Positions 21,380 to 32,449 of a stretch of DNA of 64,000 nucleotides are shown piece after piece (position 1 is the first letter of the stretch; each line of letters begins with the position of its first letter). The DNA comes from Diphasiastrum complanatum (Eukaryota; Streptophyta; Lycopodiopsida; Lycopodiales; Lycopodiaceae). The position numbers and the translations under genes are program-made. Where the stretch lies: the NCBI GenBank assembly GCA_029204225.1, contig CM055092.1, forward strand, positions 19,840,070-19,904,069. Direction: 5' to 3'. The notes under the pieces were generated by a model. That model searched no databases. It saw only the letters and a list, made by a program, of their open reading frames with translations, and was not told where the DNA came from.

Positions 21380-24300
21380 AGCAAGAACTCTAGGTTTACC
21401 AAGCGGAAAAAAGTCGAAGCATGTAAATTCAAGAATATTTGAAAGAACTGTGGTTGGATCATCTCCAACATTTCAATCCTAACAAGATTGTGGAGACAGC
21501 AGCGATAGAATTTCTTGATAATATAAGGAAGGAGTCAGATGAGCAAGGCATCACGCAAGTATGACATGTGAGCATTCTAATCACAGAACAACTATTTTCT
21601 AATATGATAGGGTTGCCAATTAATTTTGACATACTAAATGTGCCTTCAGTACACATGGCTGATTTCTTTCCTATAGATGCCTTCAACAAGGAGCAGGGTT
21701 ATAAGTTACCATCGACCCTCAGGGCTTTGAGAAGATGGATGAATCAGGTAATTTTTCGACGACAAACGGATCAGTATATTTCAGTTTAAAATTTTAGGTT
21801 GATACAAGCTGCATTGCACGACGTACCAATTCCATGGGGCAAAATTGCATATTCACAATTCAAGAAGTGTTTGGATAGCGCGAAGAAATACACTGAATGG
21901 GAGTCACACATTACTAAGATTTGGGAAGCTTACGAGGTTTTGACAGATCAAGAATTGGGACTATTTTAGCCCAATCTAGTTCACAAAAGGCCTAAGCAGT
22001 ATTGTGTCAGTACCGAACTTACTTGGGGACGAAGTTGAGGTGCAATCAGACTCCTTTAGTCCACCAACACAACAAGACAAAACATGAGTTGAGAAGCTGA
22101 TTGGAGATTTGACGATGATGCAATAGTAGAAAGATGCAGGGTTTACAGATAGTCGCAAGATGTTACCACGGTAGCCATTTTCTTGCCCGGACACCACGGA
22201 ACCGACCAAGGATGTAGGGATGGACGACCACAACATGGATTATGTTGATGACAAACACATCAAGAAATTCTTACAGAAAGCCAAGAATTTTTCACCGGCA
22301 CTACAACACGATATAGAGTTTATCTGGCAATATCAGCATTTGCAGAACCAGGCAACATACTAGCACGGAGTATATGTGCAACAAGCTGATAGATTGAAGA
22401 TTGTAGAGGAAGAAGCACCTAGGATATGACAATATCAAATGCAAATAAATGAGCTGACAACGTAGTTGAAGAGTGTATAGGAGTAGCTATGCCAAAAGAC
22501 CAAAGATAACAATGTGATTCGAGAACAAAATGCACATTACTTTGACCAGATTACTCAATTATAGAAGGAGCTCTATATAGTGTAGACTGCTAAAGAGATT
22601 GTTGAGTATGAACGAGAATTGTTGAATGCCGAAATCTCGAAAATCACTGCAGGAGGGCCAGTACGTGTTGATAATGCGAGGCTAAAGGAAAGGGCCAAAA
22701 CAATCTTACGCACGAGGGTAGCCGACAAGTTGGAGCAGCTTATGGAGGAAGAAGGCTTTTTGAGAGATGAGAATATCCAGTTACATGCCTATGAGAATAT
22801 TCTTGAAGGAAACTTACACGCCTATCACCACTGATTGGCTGAACAAAATGGTGTTGACAAAGCAAACACCGCGATCGGTATCAGACATCATAGATGACAA
22901 TCAGAATTTTTTACTCAAGCCATTGTGTTATAGATTGGCCACCCCCGCACCAAAATCTAGGGTTTTGTCATCACCATCTATGATGATGAGATACAAACTG
23001 ATTGCGATCGATTCATAGGGTAGAGATGAATATGTGACTCACTGTTCAGGAATGCATACCTCATGTGAAAGCGAGAGTGAACACCACAGCAAAGACATCA
23101 AAAAGAGGAAGCGACAAAAGAAGGCTAACACATGAAGATTACACAAGGTTCTTCGATGGGGAACTACTTCACTACACGGCCAAGGCTTGGAACAGATTGT
23201 GGATGCTGCAAGACAGTTGGAAAAAGAAGAAACTAGAAAGAAGTACCAACGACAGCGTCGACATCATCGGCAAGATGACTCATCTGATTCTGATTCATAT
23301 ATCGGTTTGGAATCAGATATTTCTTCAAGCTCAAAAGAGAGTTCATCTTATTCACATGATGGGAAACGGTCAAAGAAGCATAAGCAGAAAGTGAAAACTA
23401 GTGAGCCATTGCCAGCAGTCACGAAAGATATTGTTACTATGGAATTTTGCCAAGGAAACGTTCGTTTCTGTTGAGATTAAAATCAGGAAGGGCATTATAT
23501 CAATGAATGTGCTAATGGCACGTATTGTGTGATTTGTAATGCATATAACCACTGGACGAACGACTGCAAGCAGTAAGATCTGCTGGAGCATTTGTAGTCC
23601 AAGCACACCAATGCAACAACCACAAATGCAATAGCCCTAGCATCGGCAACCACCATTACAACCGATACCACCACAAATGCAGGCGTATCAAGGCCCTTAT
23701 TATCAAGGGAATCAGATGCAACCCCCTTTCAATGGCAAGTGTGTTACCGACCAGATCTACCAGATGTATTTGCAATTTTTGCAATCAGAGGAGTCACCAT
23801 TATTTCAACTGTGGCATACCATCAGCAGTGTGTGGGGAACCTAGAAAGAGGATTGCCACCACCGCGACTTAATAATCGTATCAATGATCAAGACATTGTG
23901 CAAAATCAACCTCAAAACCCGGGCGAGATGAATGCTTCTAAGCAACAGGCTCCGGTGTAGCTGATTACAGTGGAAGAACCACCATTAACCGACGTACAAG
24001 CGGTGACTCAACACAAGGGTAAGGGAAATGCACCGATTCAGGAGGAAGGTGTGGAAGACGTTGAACCAAGCACCAGTCGGGTTGTTAATCCCGATATTGG
24101 TTAGATGGCCAAAGTCACTCAAAATGTATTGGAACAATTACAGCACCCATAGGAGCCAAATTCTCCCCGTGAGTTGGTAGATGTCGTGGCTGACCAGATT
24201 GCCGAATTTGTGCATACTTATAAATTTCAGGTTATAGTAGGATAGTTGATGCAAATTGAACCCTATCCAGCGGAATCCATATGATCAAACTTACCAGGAT

Positions 24301-24960
24301 TTACGATGTCGAAAGGACTTCCTCATACGCCAGTCAATGCGATTGTTCAATCCATGGAACAAGACACTGTTCCTATATTGGAAGTGGATATTCAAGGATT
24401 GAATATCAAAGGAGTTCAAATCGATGGTGGTGCAGGGGTGCACATCATCTCGGAAGAAACTTATAGCAAATTAAAGAACATCACGCTGCATAAAATTAAT
24501 TTGGTAATACATATGGCTAACCATATGTGCGATTCTCCAGCTGAGGAAATTCGGAAGATCCCTGTCTATATTTAAGGGATTGAAGTTTCTGTTGAATTTT
24601 GTTGTCATGAGGTTGCCCACGGGTTCAGATGTCTATCTGGTCCTATTAGGCCAACCCTAGCTGCGAGCTGCTAAAGCAGTACATGGTTGGGCAACGAGCA
24701 TTGCAAACACATCAAGGGAGGTTGGATTCCACAGTTCGACCGGTGGGAGTTGAAACGGTTCAAGAATTGTTGTTCCAAACAGTGACAGAGGAATCTGAAG
24801 AGAATTTGTACTTGACGAGTCTGTATCCAGATTTCATACCAGTGGTAGAAGCTCATTTATTTACAGTTATCAATCTATTTGTTGCAGAGGAAGTTAGAGT
24901 TGATTCCAAAGAATTATTGCAGAAGGATAAATAAGTGATAGCATAGGATTCAACTGGAGA
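21380..24960 (+). pseudogene. gypsy-A gag and protease region, decayed
   Basis: A Ty3/gypsy gag with many in-frame stops. Recognisable parts: a coiled, charged segment around 22560-22830 (LKERAKTILRTRVADKLEQL); a double zinc knuckle at 23455-23575 (Cys replaced by stops in the first, intact CVICNAYNHWTNDC in the second); and a retropepsin-like domain at 24330-24680 with VDIQGLNIKGVQIDGGAGVH and, after a TAG in place of Trp, LRAAKAVHGWATSIAN. The catalytic motif is DGG rather than the usual D-S/T-G, which also occurs in some gypsy lineages. Most stops are TAG where Gln (CAG) fits. It leads into the reverse transcriptase half at 24980. Confidence 0.75.
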
Positions 24961-24979
24961 GCAATTTCCATAGCCTTTC

Positions 24980-25395
24980 TTGGCGATTATTGAAGAGTCC
25001 CAAACATTAAAAGAAGAGCATGTGCGGTTACATCCTACTCAAGTCTCCAGAGAAGAATTGATCAAGATTAATTTGGGGATGGAAGACAACCCAAAGCACG
25101 TACCAATTGGTGGGAATAACGATCCGGAGTTTATTCAACGAGCAACTGAATTATTCCAGAAGTACAAGGCCATATTTGGATGGTCTTATGATGAACTCAG
25201 AGGTGTACCAAAGAAAATCTATCAACACACAATCGATGTCACCATTGATGCACAACCTATACGACAACAACGCTATAGAATGAACCCAAAGCATGTGGAA
25301 AGAGTCATAGCCGAAATAGAGAAACTTGTGAAAGTTGATTTTATATACGCTATTGACTATATACCATGGTTAAGCCCCATTGTGATAGTACTGAA
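24980..25395 (+). pseudogene. gypsy-A reverse transcriptase, 5' half (interrupted by copia-2)
   Basis: About 139 open codons run FLAIIEESQTL, then FQKYKAIFGWSYDELRGVPK, PIRQQRYRMNPKHVERVIAE and DYIPWLSPIVIVL. This is the entry of Ty3/gypsy reverse transcriptase (RQ.RYR.NP ... WLSPIV.V..K). It stops at 25395 where copia-2 is inserted. Reading across with one copy of CTGAA gives IVLKKDSNLRVCVDYRKL, so the frame rejoins exactly in the 3' half at 31633. Confidence 0.9.
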
Positions 25396-26132
25396 TGTTG
25401 AATTTCACACGTGTGGACTGTCCACTACATGTACTTGTGATCTCCTAAGGTGTGTAGATGCACCAAGATCAAGACTAGATTGAGATTCAAGATCAATCTT
25501 GAATCCTATGGCAAAAACACACTACTACATGCATTCAATCACTTCCAACTCTCACTCACACGTGTGGGAAGTATTCAAAAAATAATCTAAGTAAAAACAA
25601 GCTGCTCTCCTCGGGTAGAGAGAGAAAATACATCAAGAGCTCTCGGGTAGAGAGAGAAAGCTAGAAATCCAATAACTCACAAAATCCATGAAATCACCAA
25701 ATCAATTGATTTCAAAATGAGGAGTACAATGATACTAGTAGGTCCACGAGCTACCACTATGCTTAACTATGATTGGACCACATTTTGTCACCTCTTGATC
25801 CTATTGGATCATTGATCTATGCACCTCTTAATTCTATTGGACTATATTCAAGCACACCTCAATTTCCTATTGGACCTCACAAGGTTCCACCTCTATATCC
25901 TATTGGACCTCTTGGAATTCATCAAACAAAAACTTTACACTTGTCTACACTCTAATTAGCAAGTGTTTAGCCTCTTACTCTATTTTGGCTCAATAGTGGC
26001 ATTACAAGTGGAAATGCATAATTTGCCATCTATGCCAAATTTATTCCTATCAACATCCTACACCTAGATGCTTGATGTAAAAAACATAAGACCCCTATAT
26101 CTAACATAGATAATCTTTTTCAATTCTTCACA
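25396..26132 (-). repeat. copia-2 3' LTR
   Basis: Starts TGTTGAATTTCACACGTGTG and ends CAATTCTTCACA on plus. It appears identical to 30896-31632. On the element strand it follows the polypurine tract at 26140-26133. Confidence 0.95.
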
Positions 26133-26140
26133 CTCCTCCT
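26133..26140 (-). other. copia-2 polypurine tract
   Basis: Reads AGGAGGAG on minus, directly before the 3' LTR; it primes plus-strand DNA synthesis. Confidence 0.85.
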
Positions 26141-26150
26141 AAAAAATTAT

Positions 26151-29100
26151 CTATGAAGTTTTGAGCATTGATCTTGATATAACTCCAAGATTAGATCTAT
26201 GCTTGATGAAAGCACTTTTGCTCAAAGGCTTGGTGAGTAGATCGGCAATACAAGAGGACGAGTTGACATGCTCCAAATAGATTTCTCCTCCAATAAGCTT
26301 TTCTCTCACAAAATGGTGTGCCACTTCTATGTGCTTGCTTCTTGCATGAAATATGGGATTATTGGCAAGAGCTTGGGCCGAGATGTTATCACACTTGATC
26401 ATTGGTAGATCATCCTCCTTGATGCACTTTAGTTCCATTAATAACCTCTTGATCCAAAGCACTTCTTTGGTAGTTGTAGTGAGTGCTTTGTACTCGGCCT
26501 CACATGAAGAGAGAGATATAGTATCTTGCTTTTTGGAAAGCCAAGATATTAGATTGCCTCCAAGAAAGATAGTGTATGCACTAATAGACTTTCGATCCAT
26601 TTTGTCACTTGCAAAGTCCGAATCCGAGTAGCCAATAATGGATAGATCTTCACTTTTATAGAGTAGACCATAATCACAAGATGAAGATACATATCTTAAA
26701 ATCCTCTTGGCCATCTTCCAATGATGGATCTTAGGTTCTTGCATAAATTGACTCAATTTGTGCACACAAAAACTAAGATCGGGCCTAGTAATGGTAAGCC
26801 AAATCAAGGAGCCTACAAGACTCCTAAAAAGTGTGATGTCCTCAAAGGATATTTCATCACCTTTATTAGGATCTTTTACAATTTGCTCCATTGGAGTATC
26901 TATGCTCTTAGAATTTTCCATATGGAATTTTTTCAACATAGAGTGAGCATATCTAGATTGGCATATAAAGACATGATTTTCATAAAAATCAATTTCTAGG
27001 CCTAGGATGTAATGTATCTCTCCTAGATCTTGCATTTTAAACTCACATCCAAGTGCTAGCTTGGTTTCATCAACTAGCTTGATACAACTTCCACAAAGAA
27101 TAATGTCATCAACATAAATTAGAAGAATGACAATATTGCTATCAACAAACTTTAGATACATGGAAGGATCATAGTCACTAAGAGTAAATCCTAGTGACAT
27201 AAGGAAAGAGTTAAGTCTTGAATACCATGATCTTGGTGCTTGCTTGAGTCCATAAAGACTTTTGAAGAGCAAGCACACTTTGGACTCATCCTTGATGAAT
27301 CCTTGAGGTTGTTCCATATAGATCTCCTCCTCAAGATAACCATTTAGAAAAGCATTGGATACATCTAATTGGAACACCTTCCACTTGAAAAAACAAGCAA
27401 GAGAAATAAGAATTCTTATTGTCACCATCTTTGCAACGGGTGCAAAGGTTTCCTCATAATCAAGACCATGGATTTGAGCAAATCCTTTGGCACATAATCT
27501 TGCTTTATGCTTGTTAATGGTGCCATCATGATTGAACTTGATCCGAAATACCCACTTGCAACCAATCACATGCTTGTTGGAAGGAGGATCCACAAGTTCC
27601 CAAGTATTGTTGGTGATCAATGCATCATACTCTTGCTTCATGGCATCATACCACTCCTTGGTATTAAGTGCCTCTTGTACATTCTTTGGCTCTTCATGAG
27701 AGACATAAAAAACATAATTAGTGGAATCAAGATCCACTTGTTTGCCTTTGTCAACATATGAGAGCCTCTTAGGCTCGGATCTATCTCTCATGGATCTTCT
27801 TGGTGAAAAAATCCGAGGAGAGTCTTCTTCAAATCTCGACCCCATCACATCATGATTGTCTTCAAAATCAATAATTGATGATGCATCCATAGATTTCTTG
27901 ATCTCGGCTTCTTCAAATGATGAGTGTTGATCTTCATGAAAGACAACATCTCTACTTTCAATAACTTGAGAAGTAGAGAGTATAAAGACTCTATAGGCCT
28001 TCTTGGTGGATGAGTATCCAACCATGATCCCTTTGCATGCACTAGGATCTTCCTTCTTCCTTGTTTCCAAGGGCATATGGACAAAGCATAAGCATCCAAA
28101 AATTCTAAGGTGATCAACCTTAGGCTTCTTCAAAAATAAGATTTCATATGGTGACTTTCCTCCAAGAGCTATATGTGGGAGCCTATTGCAAAGATAATTT
28201 GCACAATTAATGGCTTCTCCCCAAAAATCTTTGGGCAAAGATGCCTCAATTCTCATAGATTTTGCACATTCACATAGAGATCTATTCTTTCTCTCAGCCA
28301 CTCCATTTTGAGATGGAGAGTAGGCACAAGAAAACTCTCTTTTAATGCCTTCAAGCTCACAAAAGTCTTGAAATTTATTGGAGATATATTCACCACCTCC
28401 ATCACTTCTAAGAGCTTTAATCTTGAATGAGAATTGCTTCTCTACATAAGCTTTGAAAATAAGGAAATGATCAAACACCATAGATTTTGAAGCAAGAAGA
28501 TATATCCAAGTGAATCTTGTGTAATCATCAATGAAAGTAACAAAACAAGTGGCTCCTCCCTTGCTTGTAGTTGATGAGAAATGCACATCCGAGTGGATTA
28601 ACTCCAAAGGATGCTTGCTTTTGATAGAAGATCTTGTAAATGGCTTTTTGTGAGATTTAGCAATAGCACAAGCCTCACAAGGCTTGATCTTCTTGGAGAA
28701 TGACTTTGGCAAGCCAATAGCTTTGGATTCTTTGATCATAGAGAGCATGGATTTGTAGTTGGGATGTCCCAACCTCCTATGCCATAATTCCTCCATAGAG
28801 AGCTTGTTCACAAGAGCAACATTACAAGCATTCACATACTCATTTGGATCTAGTTTATAGATGCCACCAAATCTAGATCCTAATGCAAGTATCTCATCAT
28901 TCTTCTTGATAGTGCAAGTATCAACATTGAATTTTACATCAAGGCCATTATCAAGCAATTGGCCAACACTAATAAGATTCTTGGTAAGCTTAGGTACATA
29001 AAGAACTCTAGAGAGAGAAAGAACTTTAGAGGATGCAAGCTTCAAGGGAATGTTCCCTATGCCTTCAATAGGACATTCAAAATCATTTGCAGTGTATATT

Positions 29101-30140
29101 GATTTCTTCACTCCATCATAAGGTGCAATAGAAGAGAAAGAGTCCTTGGAGCTACACATATGTGAAGAGGCTCCACTATCAATATACCATAGGCCGTCCT
29201 TCTTGAAAGGAGTAGATGAGAAACTAGAGACCATAAGAGATCCCTCTCCATCACTTGCAATAGTGTCTTCCTTCTCATTGGTAATATTGGCTTGCTTGAG
29301 TTGATTCTTCTTTTTGAAGCAATTGGTGGCATAATGACCTTTCTTGCCACAATAAAAGCACTTGATCTTCTTCTTCTTCTTGAGCTTGGATGATGAAGCA
29401 TTAGAGGAATCATCTTCCTCCTCATCTTTGTCTTTGGATTTGACTTTGTCCTTGCTTGAGGATTGTTGATGTTGGTTCTTGCTCCTCTCTTTGTGCTTAT
29501 CCTTGGCAAAAAGAGCTTTGCCATCATTATGAGTGAGAGAAAGCTTGTCCATCCTCAAGAGCTTATACTCTTGTCTTGATTCTTCTGAAATTAGCACACT
29601 TTGGAGAGCCTCCAAACTTGGTAGCTCCTCCTTAATGGCATAGGATTGGACAAGATTATCAAATTCACTTCTCAAGCCATTGAGAATGACTTGAACTAGC
29701 TTATTTTGATTGATGGAATCACCAATACAAGCAAGCTCTCTATGAATATCTTTTACTCTCAAAACATAACTAGATGCACTCTCATCACTCTTTTGGCTAC
29801 TTTGAAAGATTTGATTCCTAAGAGTGAGAAGCCTAGAGGTATTCTTAGCCTCATAGATAGTCTTGAGACAATCCCAAGCTTCTTTGGCTGCTGTACAAGT
29901 ACCTATCTCCCTCAATATCTCATTAGAGACATTCATCTTAATGTAGTGGAGAGCCATCCTAGCTCTCTTTTTGTATTTTTGAACCTCTTGAAGAACTTGT
30001 GGTTCTTCTTCAAGGCCAAGAACTATGTCCATCACGTCTTGAAGGATCAAGATGGACTCCATCCTCATTTTCCAAATTGAATAATTTGAAGTGGTCAATC
30101 TTTCACTTGGTTCCAACAAGGATGAACCCATTGAAGACAT
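26151..30140 (-). CDS. copia-2 gag-pol polyprotein, intact, 1329 aa
   Basis: One uninterrupted frame from the ATG at 30140 to a stop at 26151, the usual length for plant copia. Domains by residue: gag about 1-255 (LTTSNYSIWKMRMESI near 15; a Lys/Asp/Ser-rich linker at 215-258); zinc knuckle CFYCGKKGHYATNC 261-274; protease DSGA 321-324; integrase HHCC with H454, H459, C488, C491 and catalytic D518, D580, E616; reverse transcriptase with D926 (QLDVSNAFLNG) and YVDD 1009-1012; RNase H with GYSDSDFASDK 1170-1180, E1214, D1251 and the final HIEVAHHFVRE. No key residue is missing. The frame extends 18 codons upstream without an ATG; the chosen ATG gives the normal gag start. It would be transcribed from the 5' LTR at 31632-30896. 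Confidence 0.97.
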   Translation of the reverse strand: MSSMGSSLLEPSERLTTSNYSIWKMRMESILILQDVMDIVLGLEEEPQVLQEVQKYKKRARMALHYIKMNVSNEILREIGTCTAAKEAWDCLKTIYEAKNTSRLLTLRNQIFQSSQKSDESASSYVLRVKDIHRELACIGDSINQNKLVQVILNGLRSEFDNLVQSYAIKEELPSLEALQSVLISEESRQEYKLLRMDKLSLTHNDGKALFAKDKHKERSKNQHQQSSSKDKVKSKDKDEEEDDSSNASSSKLKKKKKIKCFYCGKKGHYATNCFKKKNQLKQANITNEKEDTIASDGEGSLMVSSFSSTPFKKDGLWYIDSGASSHMCSSKDSFSSIAPYDGVKKSIYTANDFECPIEGIGNIPLKLASSKVLSLSRVLYVPKLTKNLISVGQLLDNGLDVKFNVDTCTIKKNDEILALGSRFGGIYKLDPNEYVNACNVALVNKLSMEELWHRRLGHPNYKSMLSMIKESKAIGLPKSFSKKIKPCEACAIAKSHKKPFTRSSIKSKHPLELIHSDVHFSSTTSKGGATCFVTFIDDYTRFTWIYLLASKSMVFDHFLIFKAYVEKQFSFKIKALRSDGGGEYISNKFQDFCELEGIKREFSCAYSPSQNGVAERKNRSLCECAKSMRIEASLPKDFWGEAINCANYLCNRLPHIALGGKSPYEILFLKKPKVDHLRIFGCLCFVHMPLETRKKEDPSACKGIMVGYSSTKKAYRVFILSTSQVIESRDVVFHEDQHSSFEEAEIKKSMDASSIIDFEDNHDVMGSRFEEDSPRIFSPRRSMRDRSEPKRLSYVDKGKQVDLDSTNYVFYVSHEEPKNVQEALNTKEWYDAMKQEYDALITNNTWELVDPPSNKHVIGCKWVFRIKFNHDGTINKHKARLCAKGFAQIHGLDYEETFAPVAKMVTIRILISLACFFKWKVFQLDVSNAFLNGYLEEEIYMEQPQGFIKDESKVCLLFKSLYGLKQAPRSWYSRLNSFLMSLGFTLSDYDPSMYLKFVDSNIVILLIYVDDIILCGSCIKLVDETKLALGCEFKMQDLGEIHYILGLEIDFYENHVFICQSRYAHSMLKKFHMENSKSIDTPMEQIVKDPNKGDEISFEDITLFRSLVGSLIWLTITRPDLSFCVHKLSQFMQEPKIHHWKMAKRILRYVSSSCDYGLLYKSEDLSIIGYSDSDFASDKMDRKSISAYTIFLGGNLISWLSKKQDTISLSSCEAEYKALTTTTKEVLWIKRLLMELKCIKEDDLPMIKCDNISAQALANNPIFHARSKHIEVAHHFVREKLIGGEIYLEHVNSSSCIADLLTKPLSKSAFIKHRSNLGVISRSMLKTS

Positions 30141-30883
30141 TTGAAGTGAAGAAAACTCAGATGATGAACAATAAATGTTGTTACACACTTTCAATAGGAT
30201 CCAATAATTGAGTACTATCTCCTCTTATGAAAGATCTTACAACATTTGTGAATTGATTCTCACTAGCTACACAAATCTCTCTAAAACAAGATCTATTTCA
30301 CATCAAATGATGGAGTATAGGCAAAGTTAGGATCCAACACTCTTAGCACGTGTGAAATACACTAAGAAACCAAATTTGACTCAAATACAATTATATTGCA
30401 TGAAACAAAATGGCTAAGATCTCAAAACAGTGCCTAGATCACATATAGATGAGATTGGCAAGCATACAACTGTGATTTTGGATCAACCAAGCAATCTCTT
30501 GACCAAACCAAATGTGTCCACCCAGGTCTAGGTGCCCTACCTAACCCTCTTCAAAAGCTTATAACTTTTGATTGGCTCAACCAAATGGAATGAAACTGAT
30601 TGCAACAGAAACTAGACAAAAATAGCTTCAAAACAAGCTATCAAGCAAGATAAATGGATCAAACATGAGAGAGAACTTCCAAACTGAAATTGGATGTTCC
30701 TCACACGTGTCTGAGCACCTGATTCCGTACAGTACCAGATCAGACCCAATCAATGTCCTTTTGATCTCTTTTGATCCAAGATTGAACAAGATAGCTAGGA
30801 AAATGGGCCTTGACAATTTCTAGCTCAAGATTGATGAAAATTTTTCACTTAGATGGATCAAAATGCATGGTAACCTTAGGTAG

Positions 30884-30895
30884 GCTCTGATACCA
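30884..30895 (-). other. copia-2 primer-binding site
   Basis: Reads TGGTATCAGAGC on minus, complementary to initiator Met-tRNA, abutting the 5' LTR. Confidence 0.93.
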
Positions 30896-31632
30896 TGTTG
30901 AATTTCACACGTGTGGACTGTCCACTACATGTACTTGTGATCTCCTAAGGTGTGTAGATGCACCAAGATCAAGACTAGATTGAGATTCAAGATCAATCTT
31001 GAATCCTATGGCAAAAACACACTACTACATGCATTCAATCACTTCCAACTCTCACTCACACGTGTGGGAAGTATTCAAAAAATAATCTAAGTAAAAACAA
31101 GCTGCTCTCCTCGGGTAGAGAGAGAAAATACATCAAGAGCTCTCGGGTAGAGAGAGAAAGCTAGAAATCCAATAACTCACAAAATCCATGAAATCACCAA
31201 ATCAATTGATTTCAAAATGAGGAGTACAATGATACTAGTAGGTCCACGAGCTACCACTATGCTTAACTATGATTGGACCACATTTTGTCACCTCTTGATC
31301 CTATTGGATCATTGATCTATGCACCTCTTAATTCTATTGGACTATATTCAAGCACACCTCAATTTCCTATTGGACCTCACAAGGTTCCACCTCTATATCC
31401 TATTGGACCTCTTGGAATTCATCAAACAAAAACTTTACACTTGTCTACACTCTAATTAGCAAGTGTTTAGCCTCTTACTCTATTTTGGCTCAATAGTGGC
31501 ATTACAAGTGGAAATGCATAATTTGCCATCTATGCCAAATTTATTCCTATCAACATCCTACACCTAGATGCTTGATGTAAAAAACATAAGACCCCTATAT
31601 CTAACATAGATAATCTTTTTCAATTCTTCACA
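30896..31632 (-). repeat. copia-2 5' LTR
   Basis: 737 bp, apparently identical to 25396-26132. It is followed by CTGAA, the second copy of the target duplication. Confidence 0.95.
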
Positions 31633-32445
31633 CTGAAGAAGGACAGTAATCTACGGGTATGTGTGGATTACCGTAAGCTCATTTCATTTTGTGGGTCATG
31701 AGTTATACAGTCTCTTGGATGGGTTTAGTGGGTAGAATCGAATATAGATTACTGAGAAGGATACAGAGAAGACTGCTTTCATCATAGAATGGGGGGTGTA
31801 AGTCTATAAAGTAATGCCATTCAGATTAAAGAACTCACCAGCAGCTTTCCATAAGGTTATGACAAAAGCATTTTATGATTACTTTGATAGGTTCATGAAA
31901 AGTTTCCTGGATGATTTTTGCTTATATGGTGATGTCGAGAATCAACTGGACTATTTAGAAAAATGTTTTCAGCGGTGTTACGAGTTCGGAATAAGTTTGA
32001 ATCTAAACAAATGCACTTTCTGCATAAGACGTGGAGTTTTGCTTGGGCAAATCATTTCAAAAGAGGGTCTATCAATTGATCTAGCAAAGATCAAGGTGAT
32101 TAGGAATATGCGGGTTCCAAAGTCTCCGAAAGAGATGCAATCCTTGGGAATGACGAGGTATCATCGTCGTTACATTTACGCATATTCGGATAGAACTCGT
32201 GTTATATGAGCTTTTGACAAAAGGAGCGGTGTACTAAATCACTATTAAGTGTTATAAGACATTTAAGGATTTGGTTAACGCATTGGTGAATGCACCTATT
32301 CTTCAACCGCCAGATTGGAGTAAACCATTTCATGTGCACTGTGATGCTTCATAGGTAGCAGTTGGTTGCGTATTAGTACAACCAGGAGAAGAGAAAGGAT
32401 ATGATCATCCAGTATACTATGCAAGCAAGTAGCTAACGCCAATAG
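31633..32445 (+). pseudogene. gypsy-A reverse transcriptase 3' half and RNase H
   Basis: Resumes with KKDSNLRVCVDYRKL. After a small deletion it continues YSLLDGFSG, KVMPFRLKNSPAAFHKVMTK and the catalytic FLDDFCLYGDVENQLDYLEK, then the palm/thumb motif LLGQIISKEGLSIDLAKIKV. RNase H follows: FHVHCDAS, a TAG (32352-32354), VAVGCVLVQPGEEKGYDHPV, YYASK, another TAG (32430-32432) and LTPIDR. Both stops fit CAG-to-TAG change. Homology ends near 32445; RNase H is incomplete and integrase is absent. Confidence 0.88.
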
Positions 32446-32449
32446 ATAG

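Larger units (their letters stand above)
25396..31632 (-). mobile_element. copia-2: complete Ty1/copia retrotransposon, 6237 bp
   Basis: Complete minus-strand element with two 737-bp LTRs, primer-binding site, polypurine tract, an intact polyprotein and a perfect 5-bp target duplication, CTGAA, at 25391-25395 and 31633-31637. It sits inside the gypsy-A reverse transcriptase. The LTRs keep a constant 5500-bp offset and no difference was seen by eye, so the insertion is very recent. It is a candidate autonomous element. Confidence 0.97.

Noticed and set aside
23065-23474. Basic/serine-rich open frames as a separate SR-type gene
   Set aside because: They lie between gag and the zinc knuckles of gypsy-A in the same orientation and are best read as gag linker.
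26353-28117. Open frames on both strands inside copia-2
   Set aside because: They overlap the intact polyprotein in other frames and have no independent support.
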